This document shows positions 1-9,770 of a DNA stretch of 64,000 bases, one piece after another. The stretch is from Shewanella intestini (GTDB taxonomy: Bacteria > Pseudomonadota > Gammaproteobacteria > Enterobacterales > Shewanellaceae): the NCBI RefSeq assembly GCF_018221465.1, contig NZ_JAAIKR010000002.1, positions 1 to 64,000 of the forward strand, given 5' to 3'. The notes beneath the pieces were generated by a model that was given only the letters and a program-made list of their open reading frames with translations, did not search any database and was not told where the DNA came from. Positions within the stretch are counted from its first letter, which is position 1, and each line of letters begins with the position of its first letter. A program made the position numbers and the translations under genes.

Positions 1-19
1 ATTACGTAAAACCAGATGT

Positions 20-75
20 GGGTGTTGGCTCAGTTGGATGTTCAATCAGACAGTTGGCTTTTATTCCATTCAATA
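20..75 (+). pseudogene. Decayed tRNA-Lys-like remnant
   Basis: The stretch begins like the intact tRNA-Lys 80 bases downstream: GGGT, a TGGCTCAGTTGG D-arm-like segment, then an exact 13-base match (CAGTTGGCTTTTA, 51-63) covering the anticodon stem and the UUU anticodon loop. After that the match breaks up: there is no pairing 3' anticodon stem, no T-arm and no CCA. I read it as the remains of a duplicated tRNA gene. Chance similarity limited to the anticodon arm is possible but unlikely given the collinear D-arm match. Confidence 0.55.
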
Positions 76-100
76 CAATTAGTATTGATAAAACTAAGAT

Positions 101-176
101 GGGTCGTTAGCTCAGTCGGTAGAGCAGTTGGCTTTTAACCAATTGGTCGAAGGTTCGAATCCTTCACGACCCACCA
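101..176 (+). tRNA. tRNA-Lys (UUU anticodon)
   Basis: A complete 76-base cloverleaf is visible. The acceptor stem pairs GGGTCGT with ACGACCC, the D-arm is GCTC..GAGC, the anticodon arm is GTTGG-CTTTTAA-CCAAT with anticodon TTT, the T-arm has the GGTTCGAATCC loop, and CCA is encoded at 174-176. It decodes AAA/AAG lysine codons. It may be the last member of a tRNA cluster that begins left of the window, because a related remnant lies directly upstream. Confidence 0.98.
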
Positions 177-360
177 CTCTTTCTTCTTTGTCCCTAATTT
201 ATCCTATTTTTTGTTTGTATTCCCCATATCGCAATGTTACATCGAATCCTTCAAATCGTGCCAAAAACTTTAGTCTTATAGACTTATTGCTAATATTCAT
301 TTTCTCTAAACAACCCATATTAATATGTGATTTATAATTAAAATCATTGGGGAGACAAGG

Positions 361-1500
361 ATGAATATTTCAAAAGTAAGTGTGCTAATCAGTTCTGCGC
401 TATTTATGGCCACCGCACCAAGTTATGCCGATACACAGATGACTTTTGGTGGTTACATAAAAGCGGATGTCATGTTCAGTAGTTATGGTAATGGCGCGCC
501 AGCATCAGGGCAATTATCTAGGCAGTTTTATGTGCCTGGTACTATTTATGGTACCGATGGTAATGGCAAACAAGTGGTAGACTTTCAAGCAAGAGAAACT
601 CGGTTTAATTTTAAAACCGCAACAGATGTAAATGGCCATAAACTCACTGGTTTAATCGAACTTGATTTTATGACGCATTCTGATGGTAATGAACGGGTAT
701 CAAATAGTTATTCACCTCGTATTCGTCATGCCATTGTTAGCTATGATAACTGGACGGTTGGTCAAACTTGGACCACCTTTCAAAATCCAGGTGCGTTACC
801 TGAAAATTTAGACTTTATTGGTGCTACTGATGGTGCTGTGTTTGTTAGGCAAAGTATGGTGCGTTACACCAATGGACATTGGCAATTTGCTTTAGAAAAT
901 CCTGAGACAACTGTTACACCTTATGGCGGCGGCGATCGCGTTGTTAGTGGTAACGGAATGATGCCTGATGTTGTTGCTCGTTATAATTATCATACTGATA
1001 GCGGTGCTAAAATGTCATTTTCGGCAATTGCGCGTCAACTTAATGTAGAGCAAGGCACCATTGATTCAACCGAACTTGGTTTTGGTGCGAGTGTGGCAGG
1101 GATGCTTCCTGTTGGAGATGATGACCTTAAATTTTCCGCCACTTATGGACAGGGGCTAGGCCGTTACCTTGGGTTAAATTATGCTAATGCTGGGGTTGTT
1201 AATGCTAATGGCGAAATTGAAGCGATTGACTCGATGGGTGGCTATGTAGCCTATCGTCATTGGTGGGATAGTCAATGGCGATCAAGTTTGACATTATCTG
1301 GTTTTAAGGCAGATAACGATACGGCATTAACCGGTAATAGTGTCAATGAAACCGCTTACTCAGGTTATGTAAACTTATTATATTCACCGTCTAAACCGTT
1401 AACGTTCGGGGTTGAGTATATGTATGCCTTAAATAAACGAGAAGATGGTAGCGATGGAGATTTAAACCGAGTGATTTTCTCTGCTAAATATGTGCTTTAA
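361..1500 (+). CDS. DcaP-like outer-membrane porin
   Basis: A 379-residue outer-membrane beta-barrel protein. Residues 1-23 form a signal peptide ending SYA before DTQ. The mature protein starts with FGGYIKADVMFSSYG, and the pattern of short alternating strands with aromatic belts (for example WTVGQTWTTF) is that of DcaP-family trimeric porins, which let small, often negatively charged, solutes diffuse into the periplasm. The C-terminus ends FSAKYVL, with Leu in place of the usual terminal Phe. GGGGAGA lies 6-12 bases before the ATG and fixes the start. The gene stands alone between the tRNA and a terminator shared with the convergent grxA. The substrate cannot be told from the sequence. Confidence 0.8.
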   Translation: MNISKVSVLISSALFMATAPSYADTQMTFGGYIKADVMFSSYGNGAPASGQLSRQFYVPGTIYGTDGNGKQVVDFQARETRFNFKTATDVNGHKLTGLIELDFMTHSDGNERVSNSYSPRIRHAIVSYDNWTVGQTWTTFQNPGALPENLDFIGATDGAVFVRQSMVRYTNGHWQFALENPETTVTPYGGGDRVVSGNGMMPDVVARYNYHTDSGAKMSFSAIARQLNVEQGTIDSTELGFGASVAGMLPVGDDDLKFSATYGQGLGRYLGLNYANAGVVNANGEIEAIDSMGGYVAYRHWWDSQWRSSLTLSGFKADNDTALTGNSVNETAYSGYVNLLYSPSKPLTFGVEYMYALNKREDGSDGDLNRVIFSAKYVL

Positions 1501-1514
1501 CATGTACTTTTAAA

Positions 1515-1543
1515 TAAAAAAAGCCCGTGGATACGGGCTTTTA
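1515..1543. terminator. Bidirectional terminator between porin and grxA
   Basis: The inverted repeat AAGCCCGT-GGAT-ACGGGCTT (1521-1540) has an A-run on the left and T-run on the right, so it can act for the porin on the plus strand and, less tightly placed, for grxA on the minus strand. Confidence 0.85.
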
Positions 1544-1553
1544 CGTGCACTGG

Positions 1554-1814
1554 TTATTTTAGTAAACCATTTTCACGTACATATTGTTCAAATTCAGTGC
1601 AGCCACCAATAGGCTGCTCATCGATAAAGATTTGCGGTACTGTTTCTACAGGTTTACCGACACTTTTAGACAGATCAGCTTTTGAGATCCCTTCTGCGTG
1701 AATATCGACATATTTAAATTTAAAATCTTCACGTTGCTCTGTTAGTTTTTCTGACAACTCAACCGCACGAACACAATATGGACACCCAGGGCGACCAAAA
1801 ATAACAACAAACAT
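1554..1814 (-). CDS. grxA: Glutaredoxin 1 (GrxA family)
   Basis: An 86-residue cytoplasmic thiol-disulfide oxidoreductase that uses glutathione to reduce disulfides, for example in ribonucleotide reductase. The thioredoxin fold is recognisable from the active site CPYC at residues 11-14, the cis-proline motif TVPQIF, and the GGCTEF glutathione-binding turn near the C-terminus. Length and N-terminus (MFVVIFGRPGCPYC) match enterobacterial GrxA closely. It is followed at about 130 bases upstream by radD on the same strand, but nothing in the sequence shows they are co-transcribed. Confidence 0.93.
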   Translation of the reverse strand: MFVVIFGRPGCPYCVRAVELSEKLTEQREDFKFKYVDIHAEGISKADLSKSVGKPVETVPQIFIDEQPIGGCTEFEQYVRENGLLK

Positions 1815-1945
1815 AACGACTCCTACTTAATAATATGAGCAATTTATACCATACCTTTTTGGTAATACATAACCGATTTGGCGATACATTAATCCAACCA
1901 ACAAAATCAACGGTAATGAGTTATTCCGATATGTTTTAAAACAGG

Positions 1946-3721
1946 TTAACTAAAGCTCGTTTTATATTGCCCTTGGTAGTCAAAATAAGACTCAACAACA
2001 TCCCAACGATGATTATTTTTCTTTAATAGTAATAAGTCCGGTTTACGAAAGCGGCTTGTATCCTGAAGCACATCTTTTACACTTCGATATTGCGGGTGAA
2101 GAAGCCCGGGCGTTTTCGTATGAGGTATCACGAAAGTGGCAAAAAATGCCCGTTGTTGGGCTTGGGTTTCGAATCGATACTTATGGGTGTAATCATTACC
2201 CTCAATATCAAGATACTGTACTTGTAGTTGCTCTTCTAGCTGGCTTAACACCATTTGCTGGCATTTAAATAAATGATGGTGCTTAGACTGTAAAACCTCT
2301 TTAAGCCTTTTGTCAGGGTCAATAAGGGTAGATTGGCAGCTTTGACATACTCTTGCTGCAATGTCATTTTCTGCGCCGCAGTCAGGGCATTGTTTTGAGC
2401 GAAAACGAAAATCACATTGCTTAACCGTTAGATCGGCACTTTTATTAGGTGGTGATTGCTCAGCTTGGATTGTACCTTGGCAGCGGCGGCCAAAATGCTC
2501 AACAATATCACCGTCATTATCGACAATGCCCCAAAAAGTATTGGCGAATTGGCAGACAGGACAATGAACTTGTACTGGCACGGAGCGACTATTAGGTTTG
2601 GCGTGGCCAACTTCAGGGAAATACAAGTCATAACCATTAGCGGCGTAATCAATGACCAAACAATGTGATTTATCTTTAAATAAGCGTAAACCTCGCCCCA
2701 CCATTTGCTGAAATAAACTAATAGAAGCCGTTGGGCGTAATATCGCAATAAAATCAACGTGTGGCGCATCGAAGCCTGTTGTTAACACAGCCACATTGAC
2801 AATATATTTTAATGTCTGATCTTTAAATCGAATAATAATGTCGTCACGTTCATCATGCGGCGTCTTAGCGGTAATTAATGCTGCTGTATCATCAAGCAAG
2901 GTCATTATTTCTTGGGCATGGCGCACGGTTGCCGCAAAAATGATGACCCCTTTTCTAGCCTGTGCTAATGAAATGATTTGTTGCGTAATAGCCGTTGTTG
3001 CACGGCCTTGTTGATTGAGTAACGAATTAAGTTGTTGCTCAGGATATTCACCTGAATTTGATGGTGATAGGGCGCTAAAATCATATTGGGCGCTCAAGCC
3101 ATCGAATATTTTAGGCTGAGTTAGAAAGCCTTTTTTGATCAATGGCCGCATGGGTAATTCAAAAATACACTTTTCAAAGGTGGGCTTTTCGGTATTGCCG
3201 ATTTTACCGTGATAATGAAAACGATAAATCCAGCCAATGCCCAGTCTGTATGGCGTAGCTGTTAAGCCTAATAGTCTTATCGCAGGGTTTGCATGGCGTA
3301 AATGGGTAAGTAAGCTTTGATATTGGCTATCTTTATCATTTGATACACGGTGACATTCGTCGATAATAACCAATGAAAATGGTTGGTTAAATTTTTCAAC
3401 TGCTTTTGCCGATGACTGAATACTGGCGACAACTGTTTTGCCTGTTGCTTGCTTTTGCTTTAACCCTGCCGAATAAATACTGGCTTTATCTGTCAGTAAT
3501 TCTACTTTTTGGGCGTTTTGCTCCACCAACTCCTTAACGTGAGTAAGGATAAGAATATTACCTTTGGCAATGCGGGCTAATTCCGCAATCACGATGCTCT
3601 TTCCTGCCCCTGTTGGCAATACAATGACCGCAGAATCTTGACTACCTTTAAAGTGCTGTATTGCGGCATCAACTGACTGCTGCTGATAGTCACGTAATGT
3701 AAGCTTGGTTGACGTGGGCAA
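1946..3721 (-). CDS. radD: RadD (YejH)-type superfamily 2 helicase
   Basis: A 591-residue DEAD/DEAH-type ATPase. Walker A is PTGAGKS (residues 36-42), Walker B is DECH (121-124), motif III is TATP, and the second RecA lobe has GRGLR near the QMVGRG motif VI. The C-terminal third holds two Cys4 zinc-binding clusters (CPVC...CQG and CPDC...CQSC). This architecture and length match E. coli RadD, which helps RecA-dependent strand exchange and repair of double-strand breaks. It sits between acs and grxA without close spacing and is probably its own unit. A general type III restriction-like helicase is the alternative, but the zinc fingers favour RadD. Confidence 0.87.
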   Translation of the reverse strand: MPTSTKLTLRDYQQQSVDAAIQHFKGSQDSAVIVLPTGAGKSIVIAELARIAKGNILILTHVKELVEQNAQKVELLTDKASIYSAGLKQKQATGKTVVASIQSSAKAVEKFNQPFSLVIIDECHRVSNDKDSQYQSLLTHLRHANPAIRLLGLTATPYRLGIGWIYRFHYHGKIGNTEKPTFEKCIFELPMRPLIKKGFLTQPKIFDGLSAQYDFSALSPSNSGEYPEQQLNSLLNQQGRATTAITQQIISLAQARKGVIIFAATVRHAQEIMTLLDDTAALITAKTPHDERDDIIIRFKDQTLKYIVNVAVLTTGFDAPHVDFIAILRPTASISLFQQMVGRGLRLFKDKSHCLVIDYAANGYDLYFPEVGHAKPNSRSVPVQVHCPVCQFANTFWGIVDNDGDIVEHFGRRCQGTIQAEQSPPNKSADLTVKQCDFRFRSKQCPDCGAENDIAARVCQSCQSTLIDPDKRLKEVLQSKHHHLFKCQQMVLSQLEEQLQVQYLDIEGNDYTHKYRFETQAQQRAFFATFVIPHTKTPGLLHPQYRSVKDVLQDTSRFRKPDLLLLKKNNHRWDVVESYFDYQGQYKTSFS

Positions 3722-3761
3722 TTTATTGCTCTGTTAGTGTTATATGTGCGGATATTAACAT

Positions 3762-3787
3762 AAAAAAAGCCCTTCAAGTGAAGGGCT
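3762..3787 (-). terminator. Terminator of acs
   Basis: Read on the minus strand the sequence is AGCCCTTC-ACTT-GAAGGGCT followed by seven T. It lies about 58 bases after the acs stop codon and just before the start of radD. Confidence 0.88.
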
Positions 3788-3845
3788 AATGGGGAGATAT
3801 TTTTCAATCAGGTTTGTTAATAATCCAATGGTTAATTGAATATGA

Positions 3846-5798
3846 CTAATCGACTTTATTGAGTCTTGTTTCAATAAGGGTATCAATAACCGCGGGGTCG
3901 GCTAACGTGGATGAATCACCTAAGTTAGTTATCTCGTTGGCAGCTATTTTACGTAAGAAGCGCCGCATAATTTTCCCAGAGCGGGTTTTAGGTAAGCCAC
4001 CTGCAAATTGGATTAGATCTGGTGTCGCTAATGCCCCGATTTCTTTTCTTACCCATTGTCTTAATTCAAGTCTGAGCTCTTCAGTTGCTTCAATGCCGCG
4101 TGACAAGGTGACATAAGCGTAAATACCTTGGCCTTTAATGTCATGTGGATAACCCACCACGGCAGCTTCTGCAACGAGTTCATGTGCCACTAATGCACTT
4201 TCAACTTCTGCAGTGCCTAGGCGGTGTCCTGATACGTTAATAACGTCATCAACTCGGCCGGTTATCCAGTAATAGCCATCTTCATCTCGTTTGGCGCCGT
4301 CACCGGTAAAATACATGCCTCTAAAGGTTTTAAAGTAGGTTAGGGCAAAGCGGTCGTGGTCGCCAAATACGGTACGCATTTGCCCGGGCCATGAGTCTAA
4401 TATCACTAAATTACCTTCTGCCGCACCGTCAATAATATTTCCGATATTATCAACTAGTGCAGGTTGCACACCAAAGAAAGGGCGTGTTGCAGAACCTGGT
4501 TTTGTGTCAGTAGCGCCTGGCAGTGGACTAATGAGCACGCCGCCTGTTTCTGTTTGCCACCAAGTATCAACAATAGGGCATTGTTCATGCCCGATGACTT
4601 CATGGTACCAACGCCATGCTTCTGGGTTAATGGGTTCACCAACTGAACCCATTATGCGTAATGATTTGCCACTGTAGTTGGTAAATTGTTCTTTACCTTC
4701 AGCCATTAATGCGCGGATGAGAGTAGGCGCAGTATATAAAATATTCACTTGATGACGGTCGACCATGTCACCTAATCGGGCAGGGCTTGGATGATTAGGG
4801 ACACCTTCATGGATTAAAATGGTTGCACCGTTAGCCAGTGGACCGTAAACCATATAAGAGTGACCAGTAATCCAACCCACATCAGCTGTACACCAATAAA
4901 CTTCATCTTGTTTGTAATCAAAAACATACTCATGAGTCATTGAGGCGTAAACCATATAACCGCCAGTAGTGTGTAACACACCTTTAGGGTTACCGGTTGA
5001 GCCTGAGGTATATAATAAAAATAACGGATCTTCAGCTCCCATTTCTTCATAGGCACAATGCTCAGATGCCACATCAACTAAATCATGCCACCAAATATCA
5101 CGGCCTTGCTGCCAACTGATATCGCCGCCGGTGCGTTTTAAAACAATGACTTTCTCAACGCAATTAACGTCAGGGTTCGTTAGGGCGTCGTCGATGCTGT
5201 TTTTTAAGGCAATGGTTCTGCCGGCTCGAATGCCTTCGTCAGCAGTAATAAGCACTTTTGATTTTCCATCAATAACACGTGATGCAATAGAGTCAGGAGA
5301 GAATCCGCCAAAAATTACTGAGTGAATTGCGCCAATGCGGGCACAAGCTAACATTGCAACAGCGGCTTCAGGCACCATCGGCATATAAATGGTGACAACA
5401 TCACCTTTAACGACACCTTGACTGCGTAACGCGTTGGCAAATTTACACACATCGCAATGCAATTGCTTATAGGTGATTTTTCGTTGTTCGTTAGCGTCAT
5501 CGCCTTCCCAAATAATGGCAACCTTATCTCCATTGGCCTCTAAATGACGGTCTAAACAATTTGCGGATGCGTTAAGCGTCCCGTCATAGAACCAATTTAT
5601 TGATAAATTATGGTCATCAAATGAGGTTTGTTTAATTTTGGTGTAGGGCTTAATCCAATTAATTCGTTGGCCATGTTCACGCCAAAAACCTTCAGGATTC
5701 ACGATTGACTGCTGGTACATGGTTTTATATTGGTCGTTGTTAACCCGTGCATTGTCAGCAATATTGCTAGGAACTTGATACAGAGACTGCGAACTCAT
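3846..5798 (-). CDS. acs: Acetyl-CoA synthetase
   Basis: AMP-forming acetyl-CoA synthetase: acetate + ATP + CoA to acetyl-CoA, via acetyl-AMP, in the cytoplasm. The start used is the ATG at 5796-5798 (650 residues, E. coli 652). It follows GGGA and aligns with the family N-terminus; an upstream TTG at 5841-5843 would add 15 unconserved residues. Visible motifs are the adenylate-forming P-loop ([10 protein letters not shown]), the WWQTETGG acetate pocket and the C-terminal [11 protein letters not shown], whose second-to-last Lys is the known acetylation/control site in this family. The gene is divergent from a CrbS-type sensor kinase, and a perfect palindrome lies in its promoter region. Confidence 0.97.
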   Translation of the reverse strand: MSSQSLYQVPSNIADNARVNNDQYKTMYQQSIVNPEGFWREHGQRINWIKPYTKIKQTSFDDHNLSINWFYDGTLNASANCLDRHLEANGDKVAIIWEGDDANEQRKITYKQLHCDVCKFANALRSQGVVKGDVVTIYMPMVPEAAVAMLACARIGAIHSVIFGGFSPDSIASRVIDGKSKVLITADEGIRAGRTIALKNSIDDALTNPDVNCVEKVIVLKRTGGDISWQQGRDIWWHDLVDVASEHCAYEEMGAEDPLFLLYTSGSTGNPKGVLHTTGGYMVYASMTHEYVFDYKQDEVYWCTADVGWITGHSYMVYGPLANGATILIHEGVPNHPSPARLGDMVDRHQVNILYTAPTLIRALMAEGKEQFTNYSGKSLRIMGSVGEPINPEAWRWYHEVIGHEQCPIVDTWWQTETGGVLISPLPGATDTKPGSATRPFFGVQPALVDNIGNIIDGAAEGNLVILDSWPGQMRTVFGDHDRFALTYFKTFRGMYFTGDGAKRDEDGYYWITGRVDDVINVSGHRLGTAEVESALVAHELVAEAAVVGYPHDIKGQGIYAYVTLSRGIEATEELRLELRQWVRKEIGALATPDLIQFAGGLPKTRSGKIMRRFLRKIAANEITNLGDSSTLADPAVIDTLIETRLNKVD

Positions 5799-5860
5799 GG
5801 TTTTTCCCTTTCTAAAATGGCGTGCTAAAAGTATCGTCCGCAAAGGGTTACTAACACTAT

Positions 5861-5874
5861 TAGACCTTGGTCTA
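5861..5874. promoter_or_regulatory. Perfect palindrome in the acs promoter region
   Basis: TAGACC-TT-GGTCTA is a perfect 6+6 inverted repeat centred about 69 bases upstream of the acs ATG. On the minus strand a GATACT -10-like hexamer lies about 35 bases further downstream (plus coordinates 5830-5835), which puts the palindrome near -42, the place for an activator that contacts polymerase. In Vibrio cholerae acs is activated by the CrbS partner CrbR, so this is a candidate CrbR-type site. That assignment is inference. Confidence 0.5.
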
Positions 5875-6051
5875 GTTTTTAAAACTCCCTTTTATTTAGT
5901 TTGTTACAAGTGATTAAGCCAGTGGATAAAACTGTTCGGCTTTATAATGGTGATGAAAAAAAGTGATGCAAAAATCACCTTGATTATTTGTTAACGAATG
6001 ATCATGCTAGTTGTGAAATTCTGCCTTAAAACATAAGCAAACTGGACTGTT

Positions 6052-9000
6052 ATGAACTTGACCCTCATTGTTGGTGTAATTGCCATTTGTTATGTGACAC
6101 TGCTATTTGTCATTGCATGGGGAGCTGAGCGTTGGTTTAGCAAGCTTACAAATAAAGTTCAAGTTTGGATTTATGGGTTAAGTTTAGCGGTTTACTGCTC
6201 TTCTTGGACATTCTTGGGCGCTGTTGGTCAAGCCGCGAGTGACTTGTGGTCATTTTTACCGATATTCCTTGGGCCTATTATTATTTTCACGTTTGGTTTT
6301 GGTTTACTGCGTAAAATGGTGGTGGTGTCAAAGGCACAAAATATTACCTCTGTTGCGGACTTTATCGCCGCGCGTTATGGAAAATCCCAAACGTTAGCAG
6401 CGTTAGTAACGCTCATTTCCGTGTTTGGCATCATGCCATATATTGCATTGCAGCTTAAGGCTATGATGTTGAGTTTAAATCTATTTCATAGTGCCCCTGG
6501 CTCCGGCAGTTCTGCTGCTATGGCGTTACTTATTACGGTTATTTTGGCTGTCTTTGCCATTTTATTTGGTACTCGAAAGTTAGATGCAACTGAACATAAT
6601 CCCGGCATGATGGTGGCCATTGCTTTTGAGTCATTGGTGAAGTTGAGTGCTTTTTTATTGGTAGGCGCCATTATTACTTTTGGTTATTTTGATGGCTTTG
6701 GGGATATTTGGCAGCAAGCGTCTGCACAAGGTGTCATTGAAGCTGGCGAGCTGCGCATTAGCGCTTTTTTACCTGAGTTAATCATCGCCATGGCGGCATT
6801 TCTGTGTATGCCAAGACAGTTTCATGTGATGGTGGTTGAATGTGCTGGTGAGCGTGTTTTAAAAAAAGCCCGTTGGATTTTCCCTATTTATATTGGCTTA
6901 TTTGCAATTTTTATTGCGCCGTTAGCGTTAGCCGGAAAATTGCTTCTAGGTGATAGCGTGCCCAGCGACTCTTATGTCATAAATCTTCCTTTAGCCTTAG
7001 ATGAACCTTTTTTAGCCATTATTGCGTTGCTGGGTACGTTATCTGCGGCAACAGGTATGGTGATCGTGGCTGTTGTGACTATAAGTGTGATGATAAGTAA
7101 TGAATGGATTGTCCCCATAATGCTTAAAACAGGGCTCATTCGTAATAAAAGCTTTAGTCAGTTTTCTTATTTTCTGCTCAACGTTCGTCGTCTTGCGATT
7201 GTACTTATCCTCGGTTGTGGTTACTTGAGCTTTATGTTGCTAGCACAAAGTGATTCATTAGCTAACCTTGGCATGTTGTCATTTGGTGCATTTGCGCAAT
7301 TATCCCCCGCTTTGATTGGCGGTTTGTATTGGAAATACGGTAATCGTTCTGGGGTGTTTTTAGGTTTAGCTATTGGCTTTAGTTTGTGGTGTTTTATCTT
7401 GCTTCAAGGGGCGGGTGAAGCAAGGCTTATTGGTCAGGATGTTGGTTTCTTAGCATCAATTAATCCACATATTAGTGATACGTTAATCGCGCTGGGTGCC
7501 AATATTATTTGCTATATTTGGGGCTCTGTGTGGTTTAGAGCTGGGGTTGCTGAACGGATGCAAACCAGTAATTTTGTTAAGTCGCAACATTTAAAAACCA
7601 ATAACGGTAAATATCAAGGGCCAATTTCACAACAAGACTTACTTATTCTTGCCAGTCGCTTTGTTAGTCCAACTCGCGCTTTTGACAGTTTCAGTCGTTA
7701 CTCTCCTGATGTCGTTAAACCTGAAACCTCCAATAAAGCCGCATCTGAAAATTTAATCGCTCACACGGAGCATCTACTGGCAGGGGTGCTTGGCGCATCA
7801 AGTGCATCATTAGTGATGGAGTCTGTCTTGCAAGGGCGAGACTTAGCGCTGGATGAAGTTTTTAGTTTAGTAGACGAGGCATCATCAAAAATTATCCTCA
7901 GCCAAGATATGCTGCGCGGCGCAATTGAGCATGCTTATGAAGGCATGAGTGTGGTAGATAAAGACTTAAACCTAATGGCTTGGAATTACAAATATGCTGA
8001 ACTATATCAATACCCTGAAGGTTTTTTACAGCAAGGAATGGCAATTGCGGAAGTGATCCGTTTTAACGCCGCTCGAGGCTTTTGTGGTAAAGGCGATATA
8101 GAAGAACAAGTGGCTGTTAGGGTACAACATATGCGCAATGGCAGTGCACATATTTCAGAGCGAGAACGTAAAGATGGCAAAGTGATTAAAATCCAAGGCA
8201 ACCCAATGCCTGGTGGTGGCTTTGTGATGACATTTACCGATATCACCCAGTACCGCTTACAAGAAAAGGCGTTAAAAGAAGCCAATGAAACACTTGAAGA
8301 GCGCGTAAAAGCACGCACCTATGAATTAGCCATGTTAAATAGTGAGCTGCTTGAAGCAAAAGCGCAAGAAGAGCAAGCTCATGCGTCTAAAACACGATTT
8401 TTAGCCGCTGTTGGCCATGATTTAATGCAACCGTTGAATGCCGCAAGGTTATTTACTGCTTCATTATCGCAGTATCCCAATTTAGATTTAGAAGCAAAAA
8501 CGACCATTTCTCACGTTAATAACTCATTGAAAACCGCGGGTGAATTATTAACGGATTTGTTAGATATTTCAAAACTTGATGCTGGTGGGGTTGAGGTCAA
8601 TCGCCGCGATATTGCGGTGTCAGACATTCTCAATGGTTTAGCCGTTGAATTTAAGGCAATGGCCCAAGATGGAAATATCCGCTTTAGTCACCATATTCGC
8701 CCAATGACGGTGCACTCTGACCCGGCTTTATTAAGACGTATTTTGCAGAATTTTTTAACTAATGCATACCGATATGCCAGAGGCGGGCGGGTGTTGTTAG
8801 GTTGTCGGAAACGCCAAGACATGCTTGAAATCCAAGTGATTGATACAGGTTGTGGTATTGCAGCAGATAAAACGGAAGAAATCTTTCAAGAATTTAAACG
8901 CCTTAATCACCCAAGTAGCCGCAATGTTAGTGGGTTAGGGTTAGGGTTAGCTATAGCTGATAGAATTAGCAAAGTCCTTGGACATAAAATTAAACTTAGC

Positions 9001-9471
9001 TCAGAGGTCGGGCGAGGTTCGGTGTTTTCCATATTAGTCCCACTTGGGCACAGTTTTGGTACTCAAACGATTAAGCCCATGCCACAGATTATGCATCCAC
9101 TTGCGGGTGTAAAAGTGCTTTGTATTGATAACGAACCCGCCATTCTTGCTGGTTTAGAATCACTGCTACAGCGTTGGCAATGTGAGGTGGTGTGTGCCAG
9201 TGACTTGGCCGATGCGCGGATAAAATTAGGGCTAAAAGGCATTGCCCCCGATATTGTGTTGGCTGATTACCATTTAGATGATGATCAAAATGGTGTTGAT
9301 GCGCTTGATGGTATTCGCACTCGTTATGGCGAGCATATACAAGGCATATTAATTACGGCTAACACCAGTAAAACGCTAGTGGAAGATGTAGAAAAACGCG
9401 GTTATCACTATATGGCTAAAATGATTAAACCCGCTGCGTTAAGGGCATTAATGTCGAGTCTGGTGAAATAA
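6052..9471 (+). CDS. crbS: CrbS-type hybrid sensor kinase with transporter domain
   Basis: A 1139-residue inner-membrane hybrid histidine kinase. Residues about 1-490 form a sodium/solute symporter (SSF/SLC5) domain with roughly a dozen hydrophobic helices. A linker region follows, then a PAS domain (about 625-735, starting near HAYEGMSVVDKDLNLMAWN) and a coiled coil. The dimerisation helix has the phospho-acceptor His789 in GHDLMQPL, the ATPase domain has DTGCGI and GLGLGLAI, and a receiver domain has the phospho-acceptor Asp1072 in VLADYHLDD. This is the architecture of CrbS, which controls acs (the acetate switch) through the response regulator CrbR. The divergent position next to acs supports that role. 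CrbR is not in the window. Pseudomonas CbrA and MxtR have related layouts, so the orthology is likely but not certain. Confidence 0.85.
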   Translation: MNLTLIVGVIAICYVTLLFVIAWGAERWFSKLTNKVQVWIYGLSLAVYCSSWTFLGAVGQAASDLWSFLPIFLGPIIIFTFGFGLLRKMVVVSKAQNITSVADFIAARYGKSQTLAALVTLISVFGIMPYIALQLKAMMLSLNLFHSAPGSGSSAAMALLITVILAVFAILFGTRKLDATEHNPGMMVAIAFESLVKLSAFLLVGAIITFGYFDGFGDIWQQASAQGVIEAGELRISAFLPELIIAMAAFLCMPRQFHVMVVECAGERVLKKARWIFPIYIGLFAIFIAPLALAGKLLLGDSVPSDSYVINLPLALDEPFLAIIALLGTLSAATGMVIVAVVTISVMISNEWIVPIMLKTGLIRNKSFSQFSYFLLNVRRLAIVLILGCGYLSFMLLAQSDSLANLGMLSFGAFAQLSPALIGGLYWKYGNRSGVFLGLAIGFSLWCFILLQGAGEARLIGQDVGFLASINPHISDTLIALGANIICYIWGSVWFRAGVAERMQTSNFVKSQHLKTNNGKYQGPISQQDLLILASRFVSPTRAFDSFSRYSPDVVKPETSNKAASENLIAHTEHLLAGVLGASSASLVMESVLQGRDLALDEVFSLVDEASSKIILSQDMLRGAIEHAYEGMSVVDKDLNLMAWNYKYAELYQYPEGFLQQGMAIAEVIRFNAARGFCGKGDIEEQVAVRVQHMRNGSAHISERERKDGKVIKIQGNPMPGGGFVMTFTDITQYRLQEKALKEANETLEERVKARTYELAMLNSELLEAKAQEEQAHASKTRFLAAVGHDLMQPLNAARLFTASLSQYPNLDLEAKTTISHVNNSLKTAGELLTDLLDISKLDAGGVEVNRRDIAVSDILNGLAVEFKAMAQDGNIRFSHHIRPMTVHSDPALLRRILQNFLTNAYRYARGGRVLLGCRKRQDMLEIQVIDTGCGIAADKTEEIFQEFKRLNHPSSRNVSGLGLGLAIADRISKVLGHKIKLSSEVGRGSVFSILVPLGHSFGTQTIKPMPQIMHPLAGVKVLCIDNEPAILAGLESLLQRWQCEVVCASDLADARIKLGLKGIAPDIVLADYHLDDDQNGVDALDGIRTRYGEHIQGILITANTSKTLVEDVEKRGYHYMAKMIKPAALRALMSSLVK

Positions 9472-9770
9472 ACAATAACAGTACATCTGGCTTTTATATT
9501 GATTTGTAGCTTGTTTTTATCCAAAAGGTTTAATAAATGTATTGTTTGGGGTGTTAAATGCTATCAACATTTTTTGCGGCATCTAGTTTGTGGGGCTAGC
9601 ATAAAGCCGCATATTTTTATGGCTTTTGTGTTATTTATTAAACCTTGCTTTAGGCGCAATAAAAAACCTTGCCGATATAAATATGCCAATGGCAATTTAT
9701 CTCAAGCAAGGTTTATTTTGCTAACTTACTCACAGGTATGTTAGTGGCCAAATAAGTGAAAGAGGGTCAC
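9472..9770. other. Non-coding gap with repeated AACCTTGC motifs
   Basis: No convincing gene. AAACCTTGC occurs at 9640-9648 and again inside 9664-9672; the complementary GCAAGGTTT lies at 9706-9714, with a small TGCC-AAT-GGCA hairpin between them. The right edge has AAATAAGTGA/TCACTTATTT (9750-9776), which overlaps the stop codon of the following minus-strand gene. Any of these could end transcription, but none has a long T-run. An 81-codon open frame here has no recognisable features. Confidence 0.4.

Noticed and set aside
128-337. 69-codon frame starting within the tRNA
   Set aside because: It begins inside the tRNA-Lys gene and runs through AT-rich leader sequence; no coding features.
5962-5980. 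CRP site AGTGAT..ATCACCT upstream of crbS
   Set aside because: The half-sites are eight instead of six bases apart (GTGA-N8-TCAC), so the spacing does not fit CRP.
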